Shown here: positions 46,441 to 59,110 of the stretch, piece after piece
How positions within the stretch are numbered: position 1 is the stretch's first letter
How the letters are laid out: every line of letters starts with the position of its first letter
Origin: Azolla caroliniana
Lineage: Eukaryota > Polypodiophyta
Direction: 5' to 3'
DNA: 64,000 nucleotides
Assembly: GCA_043228905.1 (NCBI GenBank)
Contig: JBHGNT010000121.1
Span: 1 to 64,000 of the forward strand
Translations under genes and position numbers: made by a program
The notes under the pieces: model-generated
The model's database searches: none
Seen by the model: only the letters and a program-made list of their open reading frames with translations
What the model was told of the DNA's origin: nothing

Positions 46441-46979
46441 CTTCTGATGTGAGCGCCATGGGTTCTGCATTTGGATCACTCCGGACAAGAGTTGTTTGTG
46501 CTTTGACGGTATTTTGAGTTGCTCTCACTCTATGCTCTCAAAAGTTTTCTGTCTCTAAATGAGATCCCTTCTTGCTTCCGGTATCCTTGTATGCCCATCT
46601 CTCTCTGCATCCTCTGTCCATGCGTCACCACCTATTTTTGGTTCCCACGCTTGCACGTCGTGGATAAATATAGCATGATTAGGACGTTTGATGTTCATTA
46701 AATAGCCAGTTGACATGTCTTTCAACTCTCTTCTCCATCATTGACATTTGAAATCTTGTATTTTAATTTATTTTTTTCCTCTCATACATTCAGTGTACAA
46801 CGTAATCACTTGCTGCCTCCTGCTACCGTAGATTCCTCCGACTCCGACTGGTTCTGCTGGCTTTCCGGCCCGGTGTTGCCTGGTTCCTTGCCAATAGCAT
46901 CGCCTCTCCGGATGGTCGGAGCATCCGGTTGGCCTCCGGTGTCTCCTGTCTCGGTCTCTTGGTTTTCACCGTACTGCTC
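46441..46979. other. Unassigned DNA before Copia-5
   Basis: No recognisable gene or boundary. From about 46800 GC content rises (the PPATVDSSDSDWFCW frame), suggesting copia gag sequence too decayed to align by eye. Confidence 0.4.
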
Positions 46980-48053
46980 CGGAATGGCCGACTCAGCCAT
47001 ATGTCTCAAGCCGGACTTGATCGGCTAATGGCAATCGACTACATCTTGAATCTCCAGTCGAAGACGGACTTCTGCGAGCATTGTCGTTACAGGAAACAGA
47101 CCCAAAGTCCGCACTCTCTCCATTACGAGACGATATGATGCAAGCACAACAACCTATATCCAGTAATGACAATCAATCTAGAGGGCACAATGAACATAGT
47201 CGAATCGCTAGATTCGAACTTATGGCATGGCCGAGCCGACCATATGTCTTAAATCGGACTTGATTGGCTAATGGTGATCGGCTACATCCTGAATCTCCAG
47301 TCGAAGATGGACTTCTGTGAGCATTTTCATTAAAGAATATAGACCCGAAGTCCACACTCTCTCCATTACGAGATGATAAGATAGCCCCTAGAACTGGTCC
47401 ACACATATATACATGGGCCGATGCCCGGAATGTCACTAGAAGGCTCCTGGTACTTCATCACATTCGTAGATGACTGTACACAGAAGATCTGGGCCTACTC
47501 GATTAGTCAAAAGATGAAGCACTCGAGGTCTTCTCTCGGTGGTTATCCGAAGTGGAGAATCGATCAGAGTAAAGACACTCTGGTTTGACAATGGAGGTGA
47601 ATACATCTCCCCAACCTTCAAACAGTACCTGCCCGACAAAGGGATCCGGCATCAAAAGAATGTGCCCTATACCCCCATACATAATAGCGTGGCGGAAAGG
47701 ATCAACCGAATGATTCAAGAGAGAGTGTCCGCAATGCTCCAACAATCCAGATTGAAGCTAGATTTATGGGCTGAAGCATTGCATATGGCAGTGTACTTGA
47801 TAATTTTGTCGCCGTCGAGAATAATACGACTTGAAGTGCCACATGCACTATGGTTAGGCAAACAACCGACCTACAACAGGCTTCGTATATTCAGATGCAA
47901 AGCCTATGCATTCATCCCCAGGGATAAAAGGACCACGTTGGCACCCCATGCACTTAAATGTATATTTCTCGGTTATGGAACCAATGGGGACTTTGGATAT
48001 CGGTTATGGGACCTAGAGAACCGTAAATTGATCTGGAGTAGTGATGTTGTCTT
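46980..48053 (+). pseudogene. Copia-5 protease/integrase remnant (left half)
   Basis: The integrase joins element DNA to the genome. From 46984 the frame SHMSQAGLDRLMAIDYILN ... FCEHCRYRKQ is the zinc-binding pre-integrase region. The same segment appears a second time at 47225-47380. The integrase core then reads FVDDCTQKIWAY (about 47460), LWFDNGGEYISPTF (about 47580) and NSVAERINRMIQERVSAML. The second aspartate and the glutamate are thus kept. The frame continues to WSSDVVF, where Copia-6 is inserted after target GTCTT. It resumes at 53573. It is related to Copia-6 itself (DVVFNES in the same position). Confidence 0.85.
46984..47380 (+). repeat. Direct duplication of the Copia-5 pre-integrase segment
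   Basis: Copy one about 46984-47138, copy two about 47225-47380; both run from GGCCGA(C/G).CAGCCATATGTCT-like sequence to CCGCACTCTCTCCATTACGAGA-like sequence, about 241 bases apart, with scattered substitutions. Confidence 0.8.
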
Positions 48054-48350
48054 TGTCGAATACAAGTGTATAATGGACATATTCACACTATCCCTTTGTA
48101 TAGATCAAGTTTGGGCCATTTGTGTAATTAGCATAAATGGTAGTTGCCCTAAGTCGGTCACTATATATATTGACCTTGTAACCTTTTGTAAGGTTGGTTG
48201 TATTGTTGTTTTTCTATTGAATAGAAAGACTCTTTTGTGCCTCTCTCTCTCTCTCTCTCTGTGCACGATCTTAGAGACTGTCATACGCAGGTACTCAACA
48301 CGAATCGAATGCTATCAGATCTTCCGCATTGACGGCCTTTGTCTTCAACA
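48054..48350 (+). repeat. Copia-6 5' LTR (297 bp)
   Basis: TGTCGAATACAAG to TCTTCAACA. TATA-like CTATATATATTG at 48161 and a CT run from 48241, 79 bases downstream. Confidence 0.96.
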
Positions 48351-48352
48351 TC

Positions 48353-48364
48353 TGGTATCAGAGC
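48353..48364 (+). promoter_or_regulatory. Copia-6 primer binding site
   Basis: TGGTATCAGAGC two bases after the LTR end; complementary to initiator tRNA-Met. Confidence 0.9.
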
Positions 48365-49047
48365 CTGCACAGTATTCGGTCCCTCAACCCGCTGTCGGCC
48401 GTCGTCTCAGCCTGCACAACATTCGGTTTCTAGCGTCATTCGAAGAAGAGAGAAGAAGAAGAAAAACGAGGCTTGCATCTCATCGCGTTAGATCATCTTC
48501 GCTTGGAGTAAGCCAGCCGGTTGTACTCTGTTCCTTGTGATCGTAACCGCTCGAGGTGAAATCCCCTTGTGCAACATTGACACGATCGTGCTCCACTCGG
48601 TTAAACGGCATCCGAAGAGGTCATCAAACGCTGCTCGCAGCTCATTGTTACCACTCGGTGCAGATCGGTCTCAAGACAACAACCCAAATTCGTGCTTCAT
48701 CCGGCTGATCGACATTCGGGAGGATCAGTTGGATCTGTCTCTCTCGTCGCTGCAGTCACCCGAAGCAGAATCGGTCCAGACAATCGGGTTCAATAATCGG
48801 TATTTGGCATATATATTCGGAAGCGAACCGGGCTCACTCCGACTCGGCAACATTCGGGAAGACCAGTCGGTTCTGTCCCTCAAGTTACCGGAGTCAATTC
48901 GAGCAAGTTCAACAATACATATATCCGAAGCCGAACCGACTCGGGTTCAAATCCGACTAGAACGATATCGGGTGAGCCAACCGGCTGCACTCCAACAAGG
49001 TTCATAGTCAACTCCGAACCGAGCTTCGTCAACCGAAACCAAATTTG
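48365..49047 (+). other. Copia-6 untranslated leader
   Basis: About 680 bases between primer site and gag start. Frames exist (for example 48537-49007) but carry no motif. A leader of this length would hold packaging and translation signals, none of which I can point to. Confidence 0.6.
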
Positions 49048-52000
49048 ATGGCATCAACATCCGGCTCGTCAGAAATGAGTCTACGAAAGTTCGATGGATC
49101 GAACTTCAACTTCTGGAAGGAGCAAATGCAGGACTATCTCATAGTCAAGGGGCAAATCGATCCCATCGAAAATGAAGAACCTCCAGAAGGATACAAACCA
49201 ATTGAGTGGCAGAAGCTGGACAGAATCGTCCGCGCCACGATTCGGATGCACCTATCGGAATCGGTATACTTTACGGTGCAATCGTGTACGACAGCATTCG
49301 AACTGTGGAAAACACTGTCGGACACTTACGAAAAGAAGGTCGCTGCAACAAAGATGTTTCTGATCCGGCGCCTCTACAACTTGCGGATGAAAGAATCAGA
49401 TTCGGTTCAAGCACATCTCAATGAGTACGAAAGCATAAGCTCCCAAATCTCATCTCAGGGGACGGCAATCGAGGATGAACTCAGAGCAATGATACTCATG
49501 AGCAGCCTTCCCTCATCATGGGAAACTTTCGTCACAACCGTGTGCAACGCGTCAACCACGGCTGTTAAATACTCCGAAGTCACGAGCGCAATCCTGACCG
49601 AAGCAGCTCGGAGAAAGTCTTTCGCCAAAGACTCAACAGACGGCGCTTATGTAGTACAAGGTTCGACAGACCGATCGAACATACGAGGAAGAGATTCCTC
49701 ACGGCAGCCGAACAATCAGCGAAGACGGAGCCAGTCACGGGATAATCGAATCTGCAACTATTGCAAGAAACCCGGACACGTCAAAGCCGACTGCCGCGCA
49801 CTCAAGAACAAGAACGACAAGTCTCAGAAATCAGACAAGAAGAGTGGCCGGCATGAGGAGATCAATTACGTCAGCTTCTCAGCTGATGTGCTACCAAACG
49901 ACCCGAATATACTATCAATCGAAAATCCAGTCGGATCAGAAGTTCTGCTCACGACTGAAGAATCGAGCACATGGCTCTTAGATTCGGGCGCGTCATTTCA
50001 CGTGACTCCTCATCGATCCCAATTTCGGCAATATACGATCCGTCACTCCGACTCAGTTCGAGTCGGCAACTCGCAACACTGTGACATCATTGGAATCGGC
50101 ACAGTAGAGCTCAACCTTGCAAGTGGCTCTACACTTGTACTTCACAATGTCCGACATGTACCCGAGCTCTCAAGGCCATTGATCTCAGTCGGACAACTAG
50201 ATGAAGACGGCATTCGTGCCGGTTTTTCTTCGGGAGGGTGGACACTCCACAGGGGGAACCTCCTGCTTGCTAGAGGACCCAAGATACACTCACTGTATCC
50301 GTTACATGTTACGCTCAGAGAGGGTAACCTGTTTTTGGTGGATATTCCTGTGTCATCACTATGGCACAGAAGATTAGGACACCTCAGCAAGGCCGGCATT
50401 ACGCACCTATCTAGAGCCGGATACATCCCTAAACTCTCCTTCTCGGACCATCAATTCTGCGAACATTGCCAGTATGGCAAACAAGCAGCCGCATCACACC
50501 CGACATCAGCACCAAGAGAAACGAGACCTCTCGATTTAGTCCACTCGGACGTCTGTGGCCCGATGCCGCATCAGTCTCTCGGTGGTGCCTCTTACTTCGT
50601 CAGTTTTATTGACGATTCGACTCGAAAGGTGTGGGCTTATCCAATTCGCACCAAAGATCGTGTCTTCTCGATCTTCTCCGATTGGCTCGCTATGGTAGAA
50701 AATCAAACTGACCGAAAACTGAAATGCTTTTGGACCGACAATGGGGGAGAGTTCAAATCAGAAGAATTCGTCAAATTCTGCCGACAACGCGGCATCCGAC
50801 GTGAATTTACGGCACCACACAGTCCGGAGCAAAACGGGATTGCAGAACGCATGAATCGGACAATCCAAGAACGGATAGTTTCCATGCTCCAACACTCCGG
50901 ACTGTCGGATGGCTTCTGGGCAGAGGCTCTACTCACGGCAGTACACATAATCAATATGTCGCCAAGCAGACCTCTAGGACTTCAAATTCCTCAGGAACTA
51001 TGGATCGGCAGTAAGCCGAATTACGACAAGCTGAGGATCTTCGGATGCGAGGCATACGCCCTTATTCCGAGAGATGATCGCCGAAAACTTGCACCTCGGT
51101 CCAGGAAATGCATTTTCCTTGGATATGGATCAGACGGCAAAATGGGATACCGACTTTGGGACCCCGAACGCAGACAAATCGTTCGAAGTTCGGACGTTGT
51201 GTTCAACGAGTCGGCTATGAATCCATCAGTCGAAAAACCGATCGAAGTCCGAAGGGTAACATTTTCCGATGTGCCGACCCTTCAAGAAGGCCCCGCTCTT
51301 GACACACGGTCAGCTTCACGGGTAGCTGAACCTTACACCACCGACTCGGACAACTCCGACTCGGCACAACAGAATAATTCGCTTTCGGACCATCCGACCT
51401 CGATACCCGATGCGACCAGTGCAATCATACCTCGACGATCCGAGAGACTGTCGCAACCTCCGGAGAGGTATTCTCCTAGAATTTTCTTCACCGACGCCGG
51501 CGAACCGACGTCTTACGAAGAAGCATCGACATCTGTTGATTCAGCCACCTGGCATCTGGCGATGGAGTCGGAAATGCACTCCATTCGGGCAAACAAGACC
51601 TGGGATCTGGTCGAACCACCTAAGAATCGACGTGCTCTTCCTTGCAAGTGGGTTTATCGACTAAAAGAGACGTCTGATTCGACCACCCCAAAGTACAAGG
51701 CCAGATTAGTTGCGAAGGGCTTCCGACAAGAATATGGCGTCGACTTCGACGAGATTTTTTCACCAGTGGTGAAAATGACAACCCTTCGTTTTCTGCTCGG
51801 CGTAGTGGCAGCCGACAACTTGGAGCTGATTCAGCTAGATGTCAAAACAGCCTTCCTCCATGGTGATCTTGAAGAGGAAATTTATATGGAACAGCCAAAA
51901 GGCTTCGTGGCAACTGGCTAAGAACATCTAGTCTGCCGACTCAGGAAGAGTCTATACGGCCTCAAACAGGCACCGCGACAATGGTACAAGAAGTTCGACG

Positions 52001-53079
52001 ACTTCATCCAATCGATCGGCTTCTCAAAAAGCGATGAGGACCATTGTCTTTTTACCAACACAGCTCAAGATGGATCACCCATCTTCCTCATCATTTACGT
52101 GGACGACATGCTAATTTCTGGACGCCACGCGGGCGAACTTGCCGATCTCATTCGGCAACTGCGGTTGAAGTTTGCCATGAAGGACCTCGGTCCGGCACGA
52201 CACATACTTGGCATGAAGATTAGTCGGCATCGTGATAAACGACATCTTTTTTTGTCTCAGACCGACTATATCGGACGTGTCTTGGAACGCTTCAACATGC
52301 AATCAGCCAAATCTGCTTCAACCCCGCTCCCCATGAATCTTCGGCTCTCTCAGCGAGACTGCCCGACATCCGGTCCGGAGGGGGAAGATATGAAGTCGGT
52401 ACCGTATGCACCGGCAGTCGGCTCCCTTATGTACCTGATGGTCACGACACGGCCTGATATTTCTCATGCCGTAGGAGTTGTTAGCAGATTTATGCACAAT
52501 CCTGGCCGATCGCATTGGAACGCAGTCAAGCATGTGTTCAAATATCTGGCTGGCACAAAAGATCACGACATTCTTTTCGGTCCGAACTCAACCTCAGGCG
52601 TAGTCGGTTACACCGACTCGGACTTTGCCGGCTGTATAGACAGTCGGAAATCAACAACCGGATACTGCTTCAAATTCGGCAATGGAGCAATTTCGTGGAA
52701 GTCGAAACTTCAGGAGTGCACAACGACCTCAACGACCGAAGCAGAATATGTAGCTGCGTCCGACGCTGCAAAAGAAGCTTTGTGGCTCGGCCGACTGGCG
52801 CACACGTTTCGACAAGTCGACCATGACTCGGCCCCAGTTGTCTATAGCGACAGTCAAGGTGCTGTTGCCTTGTCGAAAAATCCGGTTCACCACAACGCCT
52901 CCAAACATATCGACGTTCGATATCACTTCGTTCGGGACTGCGTCATTTCAGGGAAAATCGGTCTAAAGAAAATATCCACAACCGACAATGTCGCAGATGG
53001 AATGACCAAGTGTCTTTCGGCAGACCGCTTTCGGTCCCTTCGGCATCAGATGGGCGTAACGACAAACCAGTCCGGTTAG
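49048..53079 (+). CDS. Copia-6 Gag-Pol polyprotein, one in-frame stop
   Basis: The whole 1,343-codon polyprotein lies in one frame from ATG 49048 (MASTSGSSEMSLRKFDGSNFNFW) to TAG 53077, broken only by a TAA at 51919. Domains: Gag to about residue 230; zinc knuckle CNYCKKPGHVKADC at 236-249; protease WLLDSGASFHVTP near 310; pre-integrase zinc region ending CEHCQYGKQ near 475; integrase catalytic set in HSDVCGP (about 500), WTDNGGEF (about 563) and PEQNGIAERMNR (about 600); reverse transcriptase (CKWVYRLKE, QLDVKTAFLHGDLEEE) with IYVDDMLISG near 1017; RNase H YTDSDFAGC near 1190 and TTSTTEAEYVAASDA. All catalytic residues I can check are present. The stop falls in the reverse transcriptase just before HLVCRLRKSLYGLKQ, so this copy is inactive unless read through. 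Confidence 0.95.
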
Positions 53080-53260
53080 AGCCGGACACAGCGCAGGATG
53101 GTTTCAGACAACCGACATCAGTTCCCTAATGATCGGCTTCAACTCTTCCGACCCGACCAGTCCGGTCTTCTGCCTTCGGACCCTGCCGACTCGAACAAAA
53201 CTGATATGTCCGAGAACCTAGGTTTATACCTGTAATCTTAGATAACCCATGTATACGCCC
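53080..53260 (+). other. Copia-6 3' untranslated segment
   Basis: About 180 bases between the polyprotein stop and the purine tract, without a further reading frame. Confidence 0.7.
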
Positions 53261-53272
53261 ATTACGGGGGAG
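53261..53272 (+). promoter_or_regulatory. Copia-6 polypurine tract
   Basis: ATTACGGGGGAG directly precedes the 3' LTR TGTCGAATAC. Confidence 0.85.
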
Positions 53273-53572
53273 TGTCGAATACAAGTGTATAATGGACGTA
53301 TTCACACTATCCCTTTGTATAGATCAAGTTTGGGCCATTTGTGTAATTAGCATAAATGGTAGTTGCCCTAAGTCGGTCACTATATATATTGACCTTGTAA
53401 CCTTTTTGTAAGGTTGGTTGTATTGTTGTTTTTCTATTGAATAGAAAGACTCTTTTGTGCCTCTCTCTCTCTCTCTCTCTCTGTGCACGATCTTAGAGAC
53501 TGTCATACGCAGGTACTCAACACGAATCGAATGCTATCAGATCTTCCGCAATGACGGCCTTTGTCTTCAACA
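53273..53572 (+). repeat. Copia-6 3' LTR (300 bp)
   Basis: Matches the 5' LTR apart from a few changes (for example GGACATATT / GGACGTATT and one extra T and CT unit). It is followed by TSD GTCTT. Confidence 0.96.
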
Positions 53573-53577
53573 GTCTT

Positions 53578-55086
53578 CAATGAAGACTCAATTCTCTCTG
53601 AATGAAACCAACTGAAAAAGGTCGGCAAAAAGGTCTCCGTCGACATTGACAGAGATGTCGTAGAAGGACCGACCCACCGGGCTGAATAAGAATGAGGTCC
53701 ACTAGTCGAAATTGTTTCGATTAGAAGATTGACAAGAATTGAAAAGGACAAAGTTGAATTGACCAACTTGCCAAAATAGGCTAAGGTACCGAAAGACTGA
53801 ACGAACTGAGCAAGGCACCAACCCCTCAGTCAATCGATTTCGAAGACGGGGATGAAATCCTATTTAAGGGGCAAGTCATCCAAAATGACTCCTGAAGATG
53901 GTTCAAGAAATACCAATCAACCGACAGAGATGATAGAAGAATCCGAGCCAAACCACTCGGCACCTAGGAGATCCAGACGAGTCCAAAGGCTGACAAAGTT
54001 TTATCAACCGGGCATCGACTACGTTAACTACACGGATGCAGGTGTACCCAACTCCTATGAGGATGTTGTGGTTGCACCGGATGTCAAGACATGGCTACAA
54101 GACATGAGATCCGAGATGGACTCGATCAAGGAAAATAAGACATGGGAGTTGGTCAAATTACCAGCCGGGAAGGAAGCCGTTACTATGAAAATGGGTCTAC
54201 TGATATAGGTATGTATCCGGTTCGGAATGACCCAAATATAAAGTTCGGCTCGTTGCCAAAGGTTTCAAACAGGAACATGGGGTCGACTATGATGAAATCT
54301 TTTCACTTGTAGTCAAGATGACTACCCTTCAACTCCTACTCGAGTTGTGGCAACAAAAGACCTACACCTCAAGCAACTAAACGTAAAGACGACATTCCTA
54401 CATGGAGACTTGGAAGAAGACATCTATTTGTCTCAACCCGCAGGTTTCATGACGACGGGGGATGAAGGTCACCTCGTATGCCGACTAAAGAAAAGCCTTT
54501 ATGGCTTAAAACAAGCGATGCATGAGGATGTGGTACCAGAAGTTCGACTCCTACGTTAGGCAGTTTGGTTACAGTTGGTCCGACTCCGACCCGTGTATGT
54601 ATATTCAGAAATTGGGCGATGAGTCCTGGATATACCTGATCCTATATGTCGACGACATGCTCATTGCCGGAAGCAAATCAAGAAGAGATAGGAGAACTAA
54701 AGTGGAGCCTTCATGACAAGTTTGTGATGAAGGAACTCAGACAAGCCCGACGCATACTGGGCATGAGGATAGAGCGAAGTCGGACAGCAAAGACCCTCCT
54801 CCGGCTCTCTCAGTCCGACTACATCCAAAAGGTACTAAGGTGCTTCAATATGGAGAATGCGAAGCCAGCACCAAAACCGCTCCTGACATCGCACTGAATA
54901 TCGGACATAAACTCTCCATCCACAAAAGATGAGAGAAAGCTCATGAGTAGAATACCCTATGCATCAGCCGCAGGAACTATCATGTACACAATGGTGGTGA
55001 CCCGGCCCGACCTTACATATGTCATAGTGATCATCAATTGCTACATGTCAAAACTTGGACGAAAGCACAAGGAGGTTGTAAAGAAC
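53578..55086 (+). pseudogene. Copia-5 reverse transcriptase remnant (right half)
   Basis: Resumes Copia-5 after the nested Copia-6. A linker with several stops leads to RSRRVQRLTKFYQPGIDYVNYTD and the reverse-transcriptase start SEMDSIKENKTWELVKLPAGKEA (about 54110). Short frames then give [31 protein letters not shown] (54480) and LILYVDDMLIAG (about 54640, catalytic aspartates intact), then LRQARRILGMRIERSR. Numerous stops and frameshifts separate them. The sequence ends at TRPDLTYVIVIINCYMSKLGR and VVKNC, where the Copia-7 LTR begins; RNase H and the 3' LTR are missing. Confidence 0.85.
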
Positions 55087-55379
55087 TGTTGATAATCACA
55101 CTCAACTTCTCGTGAGTGGGAACACACTCTAGGATACTCAAGTGTGTGAACACCCCACCTCCTTGTATAGTAACTAGTGTGTCATAGAAGTTAATGTCCT
55201 ATGACACATATTCTTTAAGTAGTTAAGATACGACCTCTTTCCCAAGAGGCGGTACTCTAGTGAGAGAACTTAGAGAGAAGGTGACTACATGAGCACCCTC
55301 TCTCTCTCTCTCTCTTTGTAACGTTGTTGGTCATTCTTGCTTTTTGTGTAATACAATTTTCTAATTCTCTGTAATCGTG

Positions 55380-55421
<42 letters not shown>

Positions 55422-55475
55422 ACAGACACACACACACAATTCTTCCGTTGCACAGAATCCATTCGATTCTTTACA
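55087..55475 (+). repeat. Copia-7 5' LTR (389 bp)
   Basis: TGTTGATAATC to CTTTACA, containing two CT tracts (55297-55315, 55381-55420) and a CA tract. Confidence 0.9.
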
Positions 55476-55487
55476 TGGTATTAGAGC
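55476..55487 (+). promoter_or_regulatory. Copia-7 primer binding site (one change)
   Basis: TGGTATTAGAGC, one transition away from the usual initiator tRNA-Met complement TGGTATCAGAGC. Confidence 0.8.
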
Positions 55488-55598
55488 ATGGTTGCTTGAT
55501 TGAAGCTCATCGCCTCTGCGCGTTCAGCAAGAACCGACTGATCGTTGTAGCAACAATCTACACAATTCGCATCAAGAAGAAGAAGAAGAAGCTCGACA

Positions 55599-58500
55599 TG
55601 AACACACATATGGGAAGCGCTCTTCCTACCGAAAAGCTCGACAGAAACAACTTTGCATCTTGGGAGTATAAGATGCACCAATACCTTGTCGGCCAAGGCT
55701 ATTGGAGTTATGTCGAAGGGCCAAACGAAAATCAACTCAACCCAACACATGCCGACTACCCAGCTTGGGAGCAAGCGGCGAGTCATGTGTTGTAATGTCT
55801 TGCATCATGCGTCCATGATCACATGCGTCCATGATCACATGCTCGGCTACATCCGAGAGGCCAAAATGCCGGAGGTGTGGGGGAACCTCAAGAAGATTTT
55901 CGCGGCCAACACGACCGCAAGAAAGCTTCAACTCCGTCAAGAGTTGAATGGTATACAATAGAGGGACATGTCAATCGGCAACTACACTTTGAAGATCAAG
56001 GAGTTGTGTGATGCCCTTGGGTCGATCAATGTTAGCATTGATGATGATGAAATGGTGCAGATTTGCCTCGGTTCGGTTCGGAGCCATTCGGTCAACTATG
56101 CCTTGCGAGGGAGAATCCTCCCTCCTTCGATCTCCAGTCGATGTTGCTGGTTGAGGAGAATCATGTTCGAACAAGAAGCAATGCGCAAGATGGACAAATG
56201 CTCTATTCGAACTTCGATGGAGGAAGAGGACAAGGTCAGGGAAGAAGAGGTTGATTCGGTCAAGGCCGAGACAACCAAGAGCAACCCCGAGAACATAACT
56301 TCTATTACCGACAAGTGTTGAACGTGTGAGGCGGAGCGTCCGGAAGAAGGGGGAGTGATCAAGCCGGACCCAACCGACAAAACAATCCCGCTCAATGTGG
56401 ATACTGTAGTAAATTCGGCCACTATGAGGCAGAGTGTCGGAAAAAGAAGAGTGAGTCGGCCTCCACAAACCGACGACTCACAAACTACGCCTCCAACTCC
56501 GACTACGACAATTGTGGTGGAATGTTTGTGATGAGGCACAAAGCAAACTCAATGATAGCCTCCAACCCAACCAACTCAACATACCTGGATCTACCCTATG
56601 CGGCGGAAGAGAGAAGTGTTCAAACACTTTCAAAGGTTCAAAAATGAAGTCGAAAAGGCAACCGGTCAGCATGTCAGATGCCTTCAATCGGACGGAGGCA
56701 AAGAGTACTTCTCTAACGCCTTTACAGCATACCTTCGACAAGAAGGAATTCGGTGAGAGTTTACCTGCTGACACACACCTTAGCAGAATGCAGTAGCCAA
56801 ACGCAAGAATCGGCACATACTCGGGGTGGCAAGGGCAATGATGAACGAGAAACATCTGCCAAAATCATATTGGGTTGAAGCGGCGAATACGACCCTTTAT
56901 CTTATGAATTGTTGCACAACATCAGAAGTGCACAAAGTTACCCCCTGCGAAAAGATCTATGGGAGGAAACTGGACCTATCTCATGTCAGGATATTTGGTT
57001 CAATTGCATATGTAATATTCCCAACGAGAAGCGGCAGAAGGTCAATCCCAAGTCAGAGAAATGTATACTCGTAGGGTACTCACTTGAGCAAAAAGGGTAC
57101 AAGTGCTTCAACCCTTCCACCAAGAAGGTAAGAGTGAGTAGTGATGTAGTATTCGACGAGTCAACATCTAGGTATACAGTCGAATCAACTCCATCCTCCA
57201 CAGTCGAAACTGAGTTCGACACAGATGCAGAGGAAAATGATCGATTGAGGCCCACATCAGAGGAAAGTCCAATCTCAACTAGTTTGAGTGGACCACAAGA
57301 GCCTCCAAGCGACCAAAGTATGTCGTGGCCGAGTCCGAGTCCGAAACAGGACAAAGGAAAGGCCAAAATTCATGAGTACAAAGACTTAATTGGAAATGAA
57401 TTGACTCACTTATCCGAAAGTGAGTTTGGTAGATTGGATGTGCCCATCATGAGGACACCAAGAGAACCACGTTGATCCACCCGAGAAAAGAACGTAGTCA
57501 GCCAATTCGGCTACAACGACTACATGGCATATCATTATGCATTCATGATGGTGTCGATAGTCCGAGAACCGGAAAACTATTCCGAAGCCACGACAGACCC
57601 TAGATGGGTCAAAGCGATGAATGAGGAGATGCAAGCACTCTCCAAGAACGAGACATGGGATCTCCTCCCTTCTTCACACCACTAAAAGGCAATTGGATGT
57701 CGGTGGATCTTCAAAGTGAAGCACAACGCCGACGACACTGTCAAACAGTACAAAGCCCGGCTTGTGGCGAAGGGCTACGCACAGATGCACGGTGTCAACT
57801 GCAAAGAGACCTTTGCCCTGGTGGCAAAGATGATTACAATTCGAACCATGATCGCGCTTGCAACAACAAAAGGGTGGCATCTCCACCAAATGGACGTAAA
57901 GATCGCCTTTCTACAAGGCGAGTTAGACGAAGAGTTCTACATGGTTCAACCACCCGAATTCGTGTCGACTACGCAACAATTGTCTGCTGACTCAAAAATC
58001 CTCTTTATGGCCTCAAGTAGGCACCTAAAGCTTGGCACTCGAACATAACCCAATATCTTCATCAAATCGGTTTCAACATGTCCAAGTTCGACAACTCTCT
58101 GTTCATCCGGAGCGACTCCAGAGGACAGGTATTTATTATTTATGTGGATGACTTGGTCTTAGGAGGAGAGCATTTAGCGGATATTGAGCACATCAAGAAG
58201 CTCCTCTCCAAACGATTCGAAATGACCGATATGAAGGAAGTTAGGAACTCTATTACTTTCTAGGAATAGAAGTAATTCAGATAGCATCATGCTTTCTCAA
58301 AAGCACTATATCCTCAATCTTCTTTACAAGTTTGGGATGACACAGTGTAAGCCTGTCACCACTCCTCCCGATCGAAATCTAAAGCTAGATGTTGACTCAA
58401 GCACTAGAGAGTGTGAGCCAACGCATTATTGTCAACTAGTTGGAAGCCTCATCTACCTCACAATTACTAGACGTGACCTGAGTTACCCGGTGGGCCTCCT

Positions 58501-59110
58501 TAGCTAGTTCATGCAAACTCCATGAGATATCCATCTTGACTATGCTAGGCAAGTCCTAAGGTATGTGAATGGAACCATGGAGTTCGGCATCCTTTACAAA
58601 TTGGCCACACAGATACGACTCCAAAGATATACTAATGTTGATTGGGCCGACTACAGAGCCGACCGACGATCGACATCCAATTTTTTTTTCTCTCTCGGGG
58701 GTGACGCCATAACGTGGAGTAGTAAGAAACAACCGACAATCGCACTATCGAGCACTGAAGCCGAATACAGGGGCGCGGCCTTAGCCGCATGTGAAGCCGT
58801 TTGGCTCAAGAGAATCCTAAAGGATCCGAGTGTTCCCATCAAGGATTCAATTCTCCTCTATTGTGACAACATGAGCAGTATCCACCTCGCTCAAATCCCA
58901 GTCTTCCATGCTCGGACTAAGCACATCGAAGTGCACTATCACTTCATCCGAGAGTGTGTTCTGGCCGGGGATGTCGACCTACAACATATCAACACAAACC
59001 TACAGATAACTGACATCTTCACCAAGGCCCTAGGAGTCGACAAGCTACGACAGTTCACGACGAACCTGGGTCTTTCGACCATTGACCAACCAAGCTTGAG
59101 GGGGAGTAAG
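55599..59110 (+). pseudogene. Copia-7 Gag-Pol polyprotein, many frameshifts and deletions
   Basis: Close in family to Copia-1: LPTEKLDRNNFASWEYKMHQYL at about 55625. A stop at 55793 sits by an internal duplication of GCGTCCATGATCACAT. A knuckle remnant reads CGYCSKFGHYEAEC at about 56400. Most of the protease and half of the integrase are deleted between 56560 and 56780. Integrase C-terminus: LPKSYWVEAANTTLYLMN and KCILVGYSLEQKGYKCFNP. The reverse transcriptase spans about 57700-58260 (LHQMDVKIAFLQGELDEEFYMVQP; IIYVDDLVLGG) with at least four breaks. RNase H (YTNVDWADYRADRRSTS, ALSSTEAEYRGAALAA) and the end ADIFTK-type block ITDIFTKALGVDKL lie at 58565-59137. Not functional. Confidence 0.88.

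Larger units (their letters stand above)
48054..53572 (+). mobile_element. Copia-6, nearly intact Ty1/copia element inside Copia-5
   Basis: About 5.52 kb with LTRs 48054-48350 and 53273-53572 (TGTCGAATACAAG ... TCTTCAACA). The TSD GTCTT is exact (48049-48053, 53573-53577). The LTRs differ by only a few substitutions and one-to-three-base indels. The polyprotein has a single stop codon. It is the youngest insertion here. Confidence 0.97.
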
